Assembly (NCBI RefSeq): GCF_050947875.1
Contig: NC_134573.1
Location: 35,961,115 to 36,025,114, forward strand
Direction of reading: 5' to 3'
Origin: Dermacentor variabilis
Taxonomy: Eukaryota; Arthropoda; Arachnida; Ixodida; Ixodidae
Length of the DNA stretch: 64,000 bases
Below, one piece after another: positions 9,752 through 21,366 of this stretch. The translations under genes and the position numbers were made by a program. The notes beneath the pieces were generated by a model, which made no database searches, was not told the DNA's origin, and saw only the letters and a program-made list of their open reading frames with translations. How positions within the stretch are numbered: position 1 is the first letter of the stretch; each line of letters starts with the position of its first letter.

Positions 9752-12235
9752 CTACACATCCGCGGCGAAAGGTGCGTGATATGGCTTTAGTCTCGCCACG
9801 TGAACGATGTCACTTGCAGCCGACGATGACGCTGAGAGGCTGGCGGGGATGACTTCATACGTGACATCGGTCACTTGTCGCACCACACGGTATGGGCCAG
9901 TGTAGCGGGACAGCAGCTTTTCGGAAAGGCCCACACGTCGAATGGGGGACCAGAGAAGCACCAGAGAACCCGGAGTAAATTGTACGTCGCGATGGTGGCA
10001 ATCATAGCGGCGTCTCTGGTGCTCCTGTGAGGCCTCGAGACGGGTGCGGGCGAGCTGGCGCGCGTGGTCGGCGTGTGCGATCGCGTCGCGGGCGTATTCA
10101 GTGGTTGAACGTGTGGCCGAGGGCAACAATGTGTCCAAGGGCAACGCGGGTTCTCGGCCATATAGGAGATAGAATGGTGAATAGCCGGCGGTGTCGTGAC
10201 GCGATGAATTATACGCGAACGTCACATATGGTAAGTGAAGATCCCAGTCGTGGTGGTCGGTCGCGACGTACTTGGATAGCATGTCGGTGATGGTCCGGTT
10301 GAGGCGCTCCGTGAGGCCGTTGGTCTGTGGGTGGTAGGACGTGCTGAACTTGTGCTTAGTCGAGCAGGAGCGGAGGATGTCCTCGACGACTGCCGACAGA
10401 AAGCTGCGGCCACGGTCAGTGAGTAATTGGCGCGGGGCACCGTGCACTAAAATGATGTCATAGAGCAGAAAGTCAGCAACGTCAGTAGCACAACTTGTCG
10501 GGAGGGCTCTGGTGATTGCGTACCGCGTAGCATAATCAGTAGCGACGGCGACCCATTTATTTCCGGAGCCCGAGAGAGGGAACGGTCCAAGAAGGTCTAG
10601 ACCAACACGGAAAAAGGGTTCCGGTGGGATGTCGATCGGCTGAAGACATCCAGCTGGAGGTGTGGAGGGCTTCTTCCGGCGCTGACAGGGCTCACAAGCG
10701 GCAACGTAGCGCCGCACGGAGCGAGCGAGACCCGGCCAAAAGAAGCGACGGCGTACACGGTCGTATGTGCGCGAGACGCCCAAGTGTCCAGCCACGGGAG
10801 CGTCGTGAAGTTGTTGGAGGACAGTCGACCGCAAGTGGGATGGAATTACGAGCAGAAGGTCACGGCCGTGTGGATCGAGATTGCGGCGGTATAGTGTCCC
10901 TTCCTTAAGGAGAAACATCCGGAGAGAGGCGTCGCCAGGCGTTGACTCCAGATGGTCGATGAGGGCTCGTAAGGAAGGATCGCGGCGTTGCTCATTGCCG
11001 ATTTCGAGCAAATTGGACACAGAGAAAACGCAAGTGATGGTGTCCGCATCAGCCGGGTCGTCGACGGGGTAGCGGGACAAACAATCGGCATCCTGGTGCA
11101 AGCGTCCCGTCTTGTATACCACGGAGAAGGTATATTCTTGCAGGCGTAACGCCCAGCGAGCGAGTCGTCCCGTGGGGTCCTTGAGCGAGGATAGCCAGCA
11201 GAGCGCGTGGTGATCAGTGATGACACAGAAGGGGCGTCCGTACAAGTATGGGCGAAACTTGGCAACAGCCCACACAAGAGCGAGGCACTCGCGCTCTGTG
11301 ATTGAATAATTGCGCTCGGCGGGTGAGAGAAGTCGGCTGGCATAGGCTATAACGCGATCATGTCCACGCTGGTGTTGTGCTAATACTGCTCCTATGCCGT
11401 GACCACTGGCATCAGTTCGAACTTCCGTTGAAGCAGACGGGTCAAAATGGGCCAGAATTGGAGGCGTGGTAAGGAGAGTAGTGAGCTGCGAAAAAGATGC
11501 GGCATGGGCAGGTCCCCAAGAAAAGAGGGCGTCTTTCTTCAAGAGGTCGGTAAGGGGACGGGCGATGGTCGCAAAATCCTTCACAAAGCGTCGGAAATAA
11601 GAGCACAGCCCTACGAAACTACGAACGTCCTTGGTAGACTTCGGAACAGGAAAGTTCGTAACGGCGCGAATCTTGTCCGGGTCAGGTCGCACGCCTCTGG
11701 CGTCCACGAGGTGTCCAAGGACGGTGATTTGGCGGCGAGCGAAGTGACATTTTGACGAGTTCAACTGGAGACCGGCGCGGCGGAACACGTCAAGAATCGC
11801 TGAAAGGCGGTCTAGATGCGTGTCAAATGTGGGTGAGTAAACGATGACGTCGTCCAGATAGCACAAACAGGTGGACCACTTGAACCCCTGAAGCAAAGAG
11901 TCCATCATTCGTTCGAAGGTGGCGGGCGCGTTACAGAGACCGAAAGGCATCACCTTGAACTGATAAAGGCCGTCAGGGGTAACAAAAGCAGTCTTCTCTC
12001 TGTCCATGTCGTCGACGGATATCTGCCAGTATCCGGACCGTAAGTCGATAGAAGAAAAATAAGTGGCACCGTACAGGCAGTCTAGAGCGTCATCAATACG
12101 TGGCAAAGGGTACACGTCCTTTTTTGTGATTTTGTTCAGGTGGCGATAATCTACACAAAAACGCCACGTTCCATCCTTCTTTTTGACAAGTACGACGGGA
12201 GAAGCCCAGGGACTACAGGAATAATAATTTCCCTG
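9752..12235 (-). pseudogene. Ty3/gypsy pol: RT, RNase H, integrase (5'-truncated, frame intact)
   Basis: A frame open from 12235 to the stop at 9752 encodes reverse transcriptase, RNase H and integrase. Counting from 12115, RT shows FSSIDLRSGYW, VMPFGLCNAPATF and the YLDD box at 86-89. RNase H carries D235, E276 and D301. The integrase zinc finger has H437, H444, C474 and C477, and the core has D507, D567 and E603, with a GPY block near the end. All these catalytic residues are present. RT homology extends upstream to an SPWASPVVLVKKKDG block at 12213, then stops at a TGA (12236-12238) before unrelated DNA. Gag, protease and the RT N-terminus are therefore missing. No envelope gene is seen. 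Confidence 0.92.
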
Positions 12236-12239
12236 TCAC

Positions 12240-13891
12240 CGCTTGTCACTTTTATACAGCATCTTTACAGCACTACCAGGCCGGGTAGTTTGGCGGAAAT
12301 AACGCAACAGCTTACCGCCGTCAGCTGTCTCTTCTTTATGGGTGTCATACGGCGCACTTTCGATCACGATCAAGCCCGATCCGGATCGAATGTCTCGGCC
12401 GTGGTTGGCTCCTTTGTGCAAACTGTGCTACCATGTGCCTCTGCACTACTAATTATCCTAATCTCCGTATCAACGTCGTGCAAGTCCGCATACAGGTATC
12501 TGTATCTGAACCATATGTTATGATAACCAATGCGTCTTATCAAACATGTACTGGTTTTGCAAATGCGCGTTACAGTTGACGGAACGACATACTATAAGTG
12601 AAGCACAAGAGAACAAGGACAAAAGGAGGATACAACAATTGAAGAAGAAATGAAGAATTAGTAGGCGTACAGCAAACAAGCGATGACGGAGAACACGCAA
12701 TGATGCATCGGGTGTCCTGTGACATCGGTTTGCGTACTTACGGTGTTATGGAGATCAACGGCATAAAAACGTACCTTCAAGCTTACTGCCTCAACATCCG
12801 CCGCATTCATTATGATAATCAACGTCTAAACAAAATGAGGCACTATCTTTTGGCAAGAGTAGACCTCTTTATAGAAAGTCTATGTAATGACTCGCAGATG
12901 AAACCAGCATGCTTTTCGAAAATGTTTTACCGCCGTAGTATTCGAACGCCAACGGCCAGGAAACACATCGATACCAATAGGCTGTCGGTGGTTAATCAAG
13001 TACAAAAACCTTGACGCTATGACTAAAAAGCAGCTTCAACAATCAAATTTTAAAAAATCAACTGCCTATTTGCCTGAGGTAAAGAAACATCCTTAGACAC
13101 CTCGATTGTTTATGTCAATGGTTTGTGTAAAGTAAAAAATTCAGCATGTTCAGCGCCCCTAGCACAGAAAGCACAACTTAAGGTATGCGACCAAATTACA
13201 GTAGCTCCACTTGCGCGCTTACGCTGAAACGCGCCTCGATTGAGTTTTCGCCCTCTGTGGCCATATGTTGAACTTGAAAGTGTGCGGGGCCTGGTAACAT
13301 ATAGCGTCCTCGGTCACCTTGGCCCAGGGTTGCCCCGAAACCAGAATGGTGCGTTTTGCACCGCCGTGGTGGCGCACTGTGGAGGGTCAACATCTAGGAG
13401 AGAACTGCACCTCGTGCAAGGTGCTTGCATGCAGCGCTACTTTGCCCCTGGCGCGCAAAACGTGCACGAACACACGCGTGCCCACATTTTATTGTTTGCA
13501 GGTGCTGAGCATTTGCGGCAACCGCTCGAACATTGTAAAACTGCGTGGTCCGACATGCTTGGTTGCAACCAAACACCAATGGATTTCAAAATTAATCCTG
13601 ACGACCCGTTCAACGAACCTGTCCACCTTCGGCCGCTCTTGACCACATTGTTTTTGGACGAGGTCGATCAGCATGCCGTCTTCGCTGTCAGACGAACTTG
13701 AAAAAAGCTAATCGATTGCGGCAATTAGCAGCGCTTCCTTTCTCATTGCCGATATCTCCACTAGCTAACTCCGCCAACTCCGTTGCAACCGCAGCTATCG
13801 GGCAAGAGCGTCCGCGGTTCTGCAGTCGGCAGTGTGCGCGCGCGTCCCGCAGTGTTTGCTGGGAATGCACCCCGGCGCACCGTCGATTTTC
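12240..13891. other. Unassigned stretch with a decayed MITE half
   Basis: Short frames on both strands show no domain I recognise. 12339-12430 matches the left half of the small inverted-repeat element at 32977-33142 (see separate entry). 13240-13701 is open for about 150 codons on the plus strand but has no recognisable motif and overlaps open frames on the other strand, so I do not call it a gene. Confidence 0.4.
12339..12430. mobile_element. Half copy of the GGTGTC foldback MITE
   Basis: It starts GGGTGTCATACGGCGCAC, continues through ATCAAGCCCGATCCGGATCGAAT, and stays alignable by eye with the left ~90 bp of the element at 32977-33142. The matching right inverted end is absent, so this is a fragment. 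Confidence 0.65.
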
Positions 13892-14072
13892 TAACGCGAC
13901 AGCGTTAAGGAGCTCGTGTCGCAGAAAAGCCCGTGTCGTCGTTGTTGGCCGTGAGCGATAAATCCCAGCAGGCACTTCATGAATAAAAAACAACTTGCAA
14001 GATGGGCTGAGTGGGAATCGAACCAGGGTCTCCGGAGTGTGAGACGGAGACGTTACCACTGAGCCACGAGTT
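13892..14072 (-). mobile_element. tRNA-like SINE, 3' part (split by LINE insertion)
   Basis: The minus strand holds a consensus B box GGTTCGATTCC (complement of 14014-14024) and an A box TGGCTCAGTGGT (complement of 14055-14066). A body of about 110 bp follows, ending in a small hairpin TAACGC-GACA-GCGTTA at 13892-13907. The 5' remainder lies at 24655-24884, beyond a 10.5-kb LINE insertion. The T-stem does not pair properly, so this is a SINE head rather than a working tRNA gene. Confidence 0.8.
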
Positions 14073-14201
14073 TTTTTTTCTTTGTTGCCGGTCATTGGCC
14101 CGGATAAAAAAATACACATTCACAAATAATCAAAAGGCACACTCACAAAATGTTAAAAACGACCGCAGAACTTGTGCGGCTGCGCTTGTGCTAAAATTCC
14201 T

Positions 14202-17200
14202 TTATCGCCAATAATAATTCCACACGTGGCAACCACTGTGGGATGCACTCCAGCAACTTTGTTCCACTACAAAGTTCCGTATGCTTTCTTTGAAATACTG
14301 GCGAGCCGCTCTTGCATCGAGATCGGTGTTCCTTACCGGCAGTCTGCATTTCCAAATGCTATGCAGGGCAATAAGCATGATCACATCGAATGGGGTACCA
14401 TCATCACTTTCTATTGGCAAGTAGCGAATCCCATACGCATCTAGGGGAAAATCTTTTTTGATTGTGCGCTGGAGCACATCCCAGAGGAAAACGGCATCGC
14501 AACAATGCAGAAAAACATGTTCAATTGTCTCCTCCTGCTTGCAAATTGTATAATGAGTGCCTCAAGGTACAAAGAAACCTCTTTCAGCCAGCCACGGTTT
14601 GACGGTCAGCGTTCCTGAGTGCAATTTAAAAAAAAAAAACGTCTTAGCGCCTGACGGTACTAGCATCGCCTTAACACGCTTCAGAACATTGTGCTCTGTA
14701 GAGAGACCGATATAAAGGCACGGGAAGAACAACATCACACAGGTCCTCGTACAGTTTTTTCCGGTTGACGTCACTCAAATATTGAAGTGAAAAACGCGCT
14801 GACAAAAACCTGCATGAAACCACAACTTCACGTAGAAAACCATAAACACCCCCTGGCAAACTTCCCGCTGAGACAACCATTTCGGGCAAGTGTTTGCCCA
14901 GGCGGAGTTGGCAGACAGTGTATAAAAACGGGTTTTTTGCGCCCCTGAAGAGAAAAAAGCGATTGACTACCTGTCTCAAAAACAAATATGACAGACCTAG
15001 TCCTCCATTTCGAACTCGAAGAAACAAATTGGTGCGACTTGATCTCTCCCAAGACGATGCCCATACAAACACTGCGAACACCCGGTGAATTTTTTGGATG
15101 TTTACCCTTGAGCAATGCAAGACTTGGAGGATATACCAAAGTTTGCTCACTAAAAATATGTTGCAAATTGTGGCTCTGGAAAACATAGACCAATTCCAGC
15201 CATTCCATTTGTTTACCCTGTCCCGAAGGTTAGCCACTTCACTCCTCCAGTACGGCTCACTGTCTTTGTAGAACTGAAGGGGAACACCCAAGTATTTCAC
15301 CGGAGTCGTAACGAAACTCATGTTGGCAAAAGTGTCTGGGGCCCCACGCCAATCCCCGTGCCAGAATCCCAGGCACTTACCCCTGTTTACCGCGCTGCCG
15401 CTTACAGCACAAAAACATTTAACGCATTTGACAGCCTGCGTTATACTGTCCGAATCAGTGAAAAACACAGCAATATCGTCTGCATAAGCCAACAGGCGGA
15501 CTTCAACCTCGTGCAGTTTAAACCCGCGGACACAGTCATTCTCCATGACACTCAAACAAAAAGACTCAATATACAAGCAAAACAACAGCGGCGAGAGAGG
15601 GCAGCCCTGACGCACCGAACGCTTAACTTGGATTCGCGCTCCCACCACCTTGTTGACAATAAGCCGCGTCGAGCAGTCCCGGTACGCCATGGCAACCCCA
15701 TCTCTAATTATTCTACCCAAATTCACATAATCTAGAATGCACAAAAGAATGTCATGAGGCACCCGGTCAAACGCTTTCTCGAGATCAATTTGCAGCATTG
15801 CCACTCGTGCACCCTTGGCATCGCAACATTCGAGGATACTGCGTGCTACGTGTATATTTGAGAAGATAGTTCGGCCTTTAATGCCACACGTTTGATGCGG
15901 CCCCACAAGCTTCGCAATGACAGTCTGCAACCCCTTTGCTAAGATTTTCATCATTATCTTATAGTCTCCGTTAGTGAGACAAATTGGGCGGTAAGAAGTT
16001 ACTCTTCGCAATGCAACGCGATCTTCTGACTTGGGTATAAGAATAGTGTGGGAAGATGAGAAGGACGGGGGTAGTACTTTGAGCTGGAATGCTTCGTTAT
16101 ATACATACGCTAAGGCTGGTGAGATCGCCCCTTTGAAATATTTATAAAAGGCTGAGGTTAGACCATCAGGGCCAGGGGACTTCCCCGGATGTATACTTTC
16201 AATAGCACTTTTCACTTCCTCTTCCGAAATTGGTTCCTCCAATATTTCTTTCGTACTTTCATCTAGCCTTGGCATCAACGACAAAAAGTCCTTTTTAAAA
16301 CGATCAATGTCGACTGCGCAGTAAGTGAATAAACCACTGTAGTGCTCGAAAAAAGCACGCTCGATATCATCTGCTGCGTCGCTAACTTTTCCGCAATATT
16401 CGATTTCCGCTATCTGATTGCGGTGCGCATGCCACTTTTCTGAGCCTAACGCTCTTTTCGACGGTACTTCTCCCATTATCAGCCTTTCGGCCCTTGCCCG
16501 CACCAAAGCACCGCGGTATCTTTCGATATCGAACTGTTCTATTTTATGTTTCAGTGCGCGAATATCGTCCATGAACATGCCGGGCATCCTACATTCCTCA
16601 CTAATCAATTTTTCTAAATTCCTGCGCATCTGTTTTTCTTCTGCTCCTTTTTCTCTACATATAGCGCTCGCACGCTCTAAAGCCTTGATTTTAACCGCCT
16701 GCTTGAAGTTCTCCCATTTTTCACCAGATGTCGTGTTATCAACAGCATTCATTTCTTCAACTTGCTTCGTTACATCCGCTGTAAACATTTCGTCGCTTAG
16801 TAATTTCGAATTAAATTTCCATAGTTGCCACTCGAAGCCCTTTTTCTTTTCTTTCGTGCTTGCTACTAAAAAGCTGACCAAACAGTAATCACTGAATGAA
16901 AGTGCGCTCACATGGTACTCCTTACAAAGGGGTATCAAATCAAGGCTCACATACACTCTGTCAAGACGGGCGTGGCTGGCTGCCTGAAAGTGGGTGTACG
17001 GCGTAGTCCTCCCACCACCGAGACATTCAGCCACGTCTTCCAAACCATCGTCCCTTATCATATCGCTTAGGGCAATGGTACTTGCGTCCTTGTACGGTCG
17101 GGCGCTAGTTTTATCACGGGCTGAAAGAACACAGTTAAAATCACCGGCAATAATGAGGAGCCTATTACACTGGGTATACTGTTTTAGCTGATCGAAAAAT

Positions 17201-17609
17201 CTGCGTCTTTCCTCAGCGACAGTCGGCGCGTACAAACAAATAACACGCCATTCCAATGACGATAATAAAAAATCGCAGACAATGAGCCGACCTGACGGGC
17301 ATGACGTCACAGCTTCTACTTTTGCTCCAAGACTATGTCGGATGAACAAAGCACACCCGGAAAAGTTCCCACAGCATGGCTCACTATAACACAGTATCGA
17401 GCTAAGAATTGACGCACCATGCCCCCGGTTTCATCATCGCCCTCAACTTTCGTCTCCTGTACTGCTAGAATGTCCAGGTCATGTTCGCTAACTAGTCGAT
17501 AGAGTTGACTTTGCTTCCTCCTTGAGGCAAGCCCACGTACGTTTAAAGTGGCCACACGAAATGACCTATCCATAGACATCATTGCGAGGCGGTGAAAACC
17601 CGGGGGCAT
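14202..17609 (-). pseudogene. Tx1/L1-like LINE ORF2: endonuclease + reverse transcriptase, broken
   Basis: This multifunctional ORF2 is about 1,136 codons from the ATG at 17609. The endonuclease begins RVATLNVRGL, with QETKVEGDDE, IAGDFN, ARLDRVYV and a final SDYCLV where SDH is usual, so the catalytic His reads Tyr. The RT has GKSPGPDGL, IPKSEDR, LQIDLEKAFDRVPHD, VRQGCPLSPLLF and an intact AYADD box near 15485. A one-base frameshift lies near 17370 and an opposite shift near 14695. An in-frame TGA at 14562-14564 replaces an expected Trp. C-terminal sequence then runs to the stop at 14202. Overall order and SDH context fit the Tx1/L1 group. It is close to intact apart from these lesions, so it is fairly young. 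Confidence 0.87.
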
Positions 17610-17664
17610 GACGCTCACCTCACTACTGCGCTTTTTTCCTGGGTGCCTTGACACGGTGCAGTCC

Positions 17665-17733
17665 TCAGGGAGGCAAAGGCGGCGTTTCCGCCGTCTTGCG
17701 CTCCGTCGAAGTGTTCGGCCGAAGCCGATGGGA
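17665..17733 (-). pseudogene. Tx1-like LINE ORF1, C-terminal remnant
   Basis: The ORF1 reading frame resumes here in phase from the shared 12-bp TSD (17722-17733) and runs about 23 codons to a TGA at 17665-17667. The phase match between this fragment and 23474-24586 independently supports the nested insertion. ORF2 begins 55 bp downstream at 17609. Confidence 0.8.
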
Positions 17734-17819
17734 GGAGGAGGAGGAGGAGGAGGAGGAATAAACATTTATTGATGAGGCAAAAAAAAAAGTGGCGGAAGGG
17801 AGCGATGCAGGGTGGTTCC

Positions 17820-20800
17820 CTATTCCAAGACTCCAGTGGCCATCGCGACCCGCCCAGCTTGGTCCAAGAGGCCGTTCTGGGCCTCGAGGTCAGCAAGAGC
17901 GAGGATGGCCTCCCAGGGCTCCCTTAGCAAGGTGAGTACCAAAGGTGAATTAATGGCATGAGGTCTTTTGGCGCACTCCCATGTTACGTGAGGCAATGAA
18001 GGCCATGACCCGCACCACGGGCAAGAGTTAGTGTACAAGGTTGGGCTTATTTTATGGTATCTACCCAAATGTGGGTAGGTATCCGTCTGTATTCTTCTAT
18101 ATTTCTGCGCCTCCTCTACATTGCGTAGTTTGTGTGGTGGAGCGTACTGTTGCCGTGTTCTTCGCTGGTGCTCCAGTATATCGCGGACCAGTAAGCGATC
18201 GTCTTTTTCATCGTCGTGCGTATCTCCAGCTCGGTTAGTAAAGCCTCGAGCTAGAGTGTGTGCCTGTTCGTTTCCCGAAATACCCTCGTGGCCAGGACAC
18301 CATAAAATTGCATGATCTTTTTTCAATGCGTCGCCTATGATATTAAGGGCGACTTGTGGTATGTTGCCTTGTAGATACATTCTGCATGCAACTTGTGAGT
18401 CGGACATTATTAAAGCTGAGCTGTTTTGCTTTTCCTTGTATGCGATAGCGAGAGCAATCGCCGCTGCTTCCGCTGTTGCAGTGCACCTAGTGCGTATCGA
18501 GGCTGATGTGTGAAGCGTTCCGTGGCGTGTGGGTTGAACTGCCACTATTACATATCCTTTGCTAAATCTAGCTGCATCAGTATACATTACGTCTTGATTA
18601 CTGCCGAAGGTTTTCTGAATATGTTTAGCTCTCGCTTGTCCTCTCGCTGAGTGATAAGTTTTGTTCATGTTGCGTGGGATTGGGGAGACCACTATGCGCT
18701 CGGGTATTGGATCCGGCATTGCGGTCGTTTGTTCCTTGGAGTACTGCGGTCGCATTGGGTAGCCTAAACGCGACAGAACGTTTCTACTTGTGCTTGTCAG
18801 GCATAGTCGTTCTCTTTGTGTCATCAGAACGGCTGCTCTTAACTCTTCAAATGTGTTGTATATGCCTAGAGCTTGCACCCTCTCGTTTGCCGCATTCTTA
18901 GGAAGCCCAAGCGCTGCCTTATACGCGCCACGTATTAGTAGGTCGATTTCTTTGATTTTCGACGGGGTTAGCTCTTGATATGGTAGTCCGTATGTTATCT
19001 TGCTAAGAATAAAAGCCTGGACTAGTGTTATGGTTTCGTTTTCGTGGAGCCCTTTACCTTTCTTTGTAATTCTGCTTATTAGTCTAGCGATGCTCCTCGT
19101 GCTTGACTTTAGAGTCGCAATGGTGTGAGTGGCTCTTTTGTTGCTTTGTAACCATAGTCCTAGTATTCTGATCATATTTCTGTCTGGTAACGTCTGGTCA
19201 CCCATAGTTAGGTGGATGCTCGGTTTGTTTCTGTAGTTACGCCCGTGGATCCGGATAAACTCAGATTTTTCTGGAGCGCATTGCATACCGTTTTGTTCTG
19301 CGAAGTCCTTCACCGAGTCGATAGCCTCCTGGATAGTTTGTTCTTTTTGCCCTAACGAGCCTTTGCAGGCCCATAACGGGATGTCGTCTGCATAAAACGC
19401 GAAGTTGAGGTCGTTAATTTTCTCTAGTTGTCGTGCCAAGCGGTTCATCGCGACATTAAATAGAAGTGGTGAGAGGATGGCACCCTGTCGTGTGCCTCTG
19501 TTAGGCATTGGGAGTTTGGAAGATCGAATATTTTCCATACCTATTGTGGCTTTACGTTTAGTAAGAAAAGAGCGGATGTGATTGTGGATCTTGATTCCAC
19601 AGCCCATTCTTTCGAGCTCTTCAAGTATGATGGTGTGGGAGATCGTATCAAAAGCGCTTTTTAAGTCAAGCGCTGCTATGATGTTCTCTCCCCCTGTAGG
19701 GACATTTTGCAGCACGTCATCTCGTAGCCTCACGAATATGTCTTGTGTAGAAAGATGTTGTCTGAAGCCGTACATGTTGTGCGAGAGAAGTTCATGCCCT
19801 TCGATATAGCTGGTAGGCCTGATATGAAGGACCTTTTCGAAAAGTTTGCCTAAGCAGGAGGTTAGAGATACTGGCCAGAGATTCTGCAATGTTCTTGCTT
19901 TCCCCGGTTTAGGTATTAAGATGATGGTCGCTTCTTTCCATTGATTAGGAAGCTCTCCCGTTTCCCAGATTTTCTCATTGAAGTACCGGGTTAGGCGTTC
20001 CAGTTGCTGATCACTCATATTTCTTAACATAGCATTCGTGATGCCGTCCTCGCCTGGGGCTGAGTTACGTTTTAATGCTAGAGCGGCGGCATATACTTTT
20101 TGTTTCGTTTTGGGTGCATCAAGCTTGGGATTGGCCATGCCTTTGTACTCTCTCTTAACGATGTTATCTCCTCCTCTCCCGATGCATGTCTGCCAGGGTT
20201 TGGGTCAAGGATGCGTCATCCCCCTTAAATTCTCCTACCAATGTGCGTAATGCTCTACCAGTGACTGTTTTTGTATTGTATGGATCAAGCATACTCCGTA
20301 AAATTGCCCATGTCTTGGTTGTTGAGAGCGTTCCTCGTAACGAGTCACAAAATTGTATCCAGTTGTTCGCTTGTAGTTGCCTAGCATACTCATTTGCTTG
20401 TTCTGTCAGTTGTTCTATTCTAGCTCTGAGCTATCTGTTTAAGCGCTGTCTCTTCCATCGTTTAGTAAGACTTCGCCTGCCTTCCCACATATGGACGAGG
20501 TGGGGATCCACTACCGGTGTTTTTTCGCTTAGCGCGACGTGCTTTGTGTTAGTTTGGTATGCCTGCATCATTTCGTCTACCCATTCTTCTATTGTATCTA
20601 TTGGATGCTGAGGAATCGGGTAATGTCTATATCCAGTCCAGTCTGTAAGTTTCGCGTTTCTGAAAGGCTTTTCTAATTTGGGAGTCGTAATGGAGTAACT
20701 AATAATATAATGGTCACTTCCCAGGTTTTCATCCAGGTTCCTCCAGTGTCCCTCTTTTACGTTAAATGTAAAGGTGAGGTCTGGGTACGTGTCTCCGCAG

Positions 20801-21366
20801 ACGCTTTTTCCAAGTCTCGTGGGGGCGAGGGGTAAGGTCTCTAGTTGCATGTGATATTTCTCTACTGCTTCTACTAGGTTCCTGCCCTTTTTTGTATTTG
20901 TCCTATAACCCCAACGGGTGTGGGGAGCATTAAAATCCCCGACTAAAATAAACCTGTCTTTTTTTTCCAGATGTCCAAGTGCCCATTCAAGCATCTCGGG
21001 AAACGCAGTCTGCCGTTCTTTCGGGGGGCTGTACACGTTGCCAATAAACATTTTGGTTTTACTCCTTTTTGTAGTGTGTAATTCGATCAATTGGTGCTCC
21101 GTTGAGCATTGGGGATAATAGTGTTCACTGGCCGCGATATTCTTGTGCACCAGCGTCGCCACTCTAGGATACATGGGATTTTGAAAGGTGTAGTAGTCTC
21201 TAAGCTTAACTACTCCCTTTCCAACTTCCTGAAGACAGATGACGTCCGGTTGAATAATGGCGGCGTCTAGATAAGCTTGTAGCGCTGCCGCTCTTTTCTG
21301 AAAAGAGCGGCAGTTCCATTGCCATATCTCAGCGGTGTCCGTGGTTCGGGTTGTTTTACTGGCCAT
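17820..21366 (-). pseudogene. I-clade LINE ORF2: endonuclease, RT, RNase H, nearly intact
   Basis: The ATG at 21366 opens an endonuclease with WQWNCRSF, CLQEVGKG, LVGDFNAPHTRWG and an intact GSDHYII. A TAG at 20431-20433 interrupts the frame. The linker then continues in phase to about 20185, where a one-base shift moves to the frame used down to 17820. The RT (counted from 20138) has GEDGITNAML, LIPKPGKARTL, SAFDTISH, GTRQGAILSPLLF and YADD at 249-252. RNase H follows with MYTDAARFSKG, LIMSDSQVACRM and WCPGHEGISGNEQAHTLAR. A C-terminal CPWC...H...C knuckle-like motif ends the protein. The catalytic residues I can identify are present, so only one stop and one frameshift inactivate it. Confidence 0.88.

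Noticed and set aside
9752..12235. Functional endogenous retrovirus
   Set aside because: Gag, protease, the RT N-terminus and the 5' LTR are missing and no envelope gene is present; it is a truncated LTR retrotransposon.
8583..13240. Pair of inverted or direct transposon ends sharing TATGCGACCAAA
   Set aside because: Only two short words match (8583/13187 and 8675/13230) in the same orientation, without definable boundaries.
13240..13701. Host gene of about 153 codons
   Set aside because: No recognisable domain, overlapping open frames on the other strand, and possible old repeat words in the region.
14014..14072. tRNA gene on the minus strand
   Set aside because: The B box is perfect, but the T stem does not pair and the unit continues into a long non-tRNA body, so it is a SINE head.
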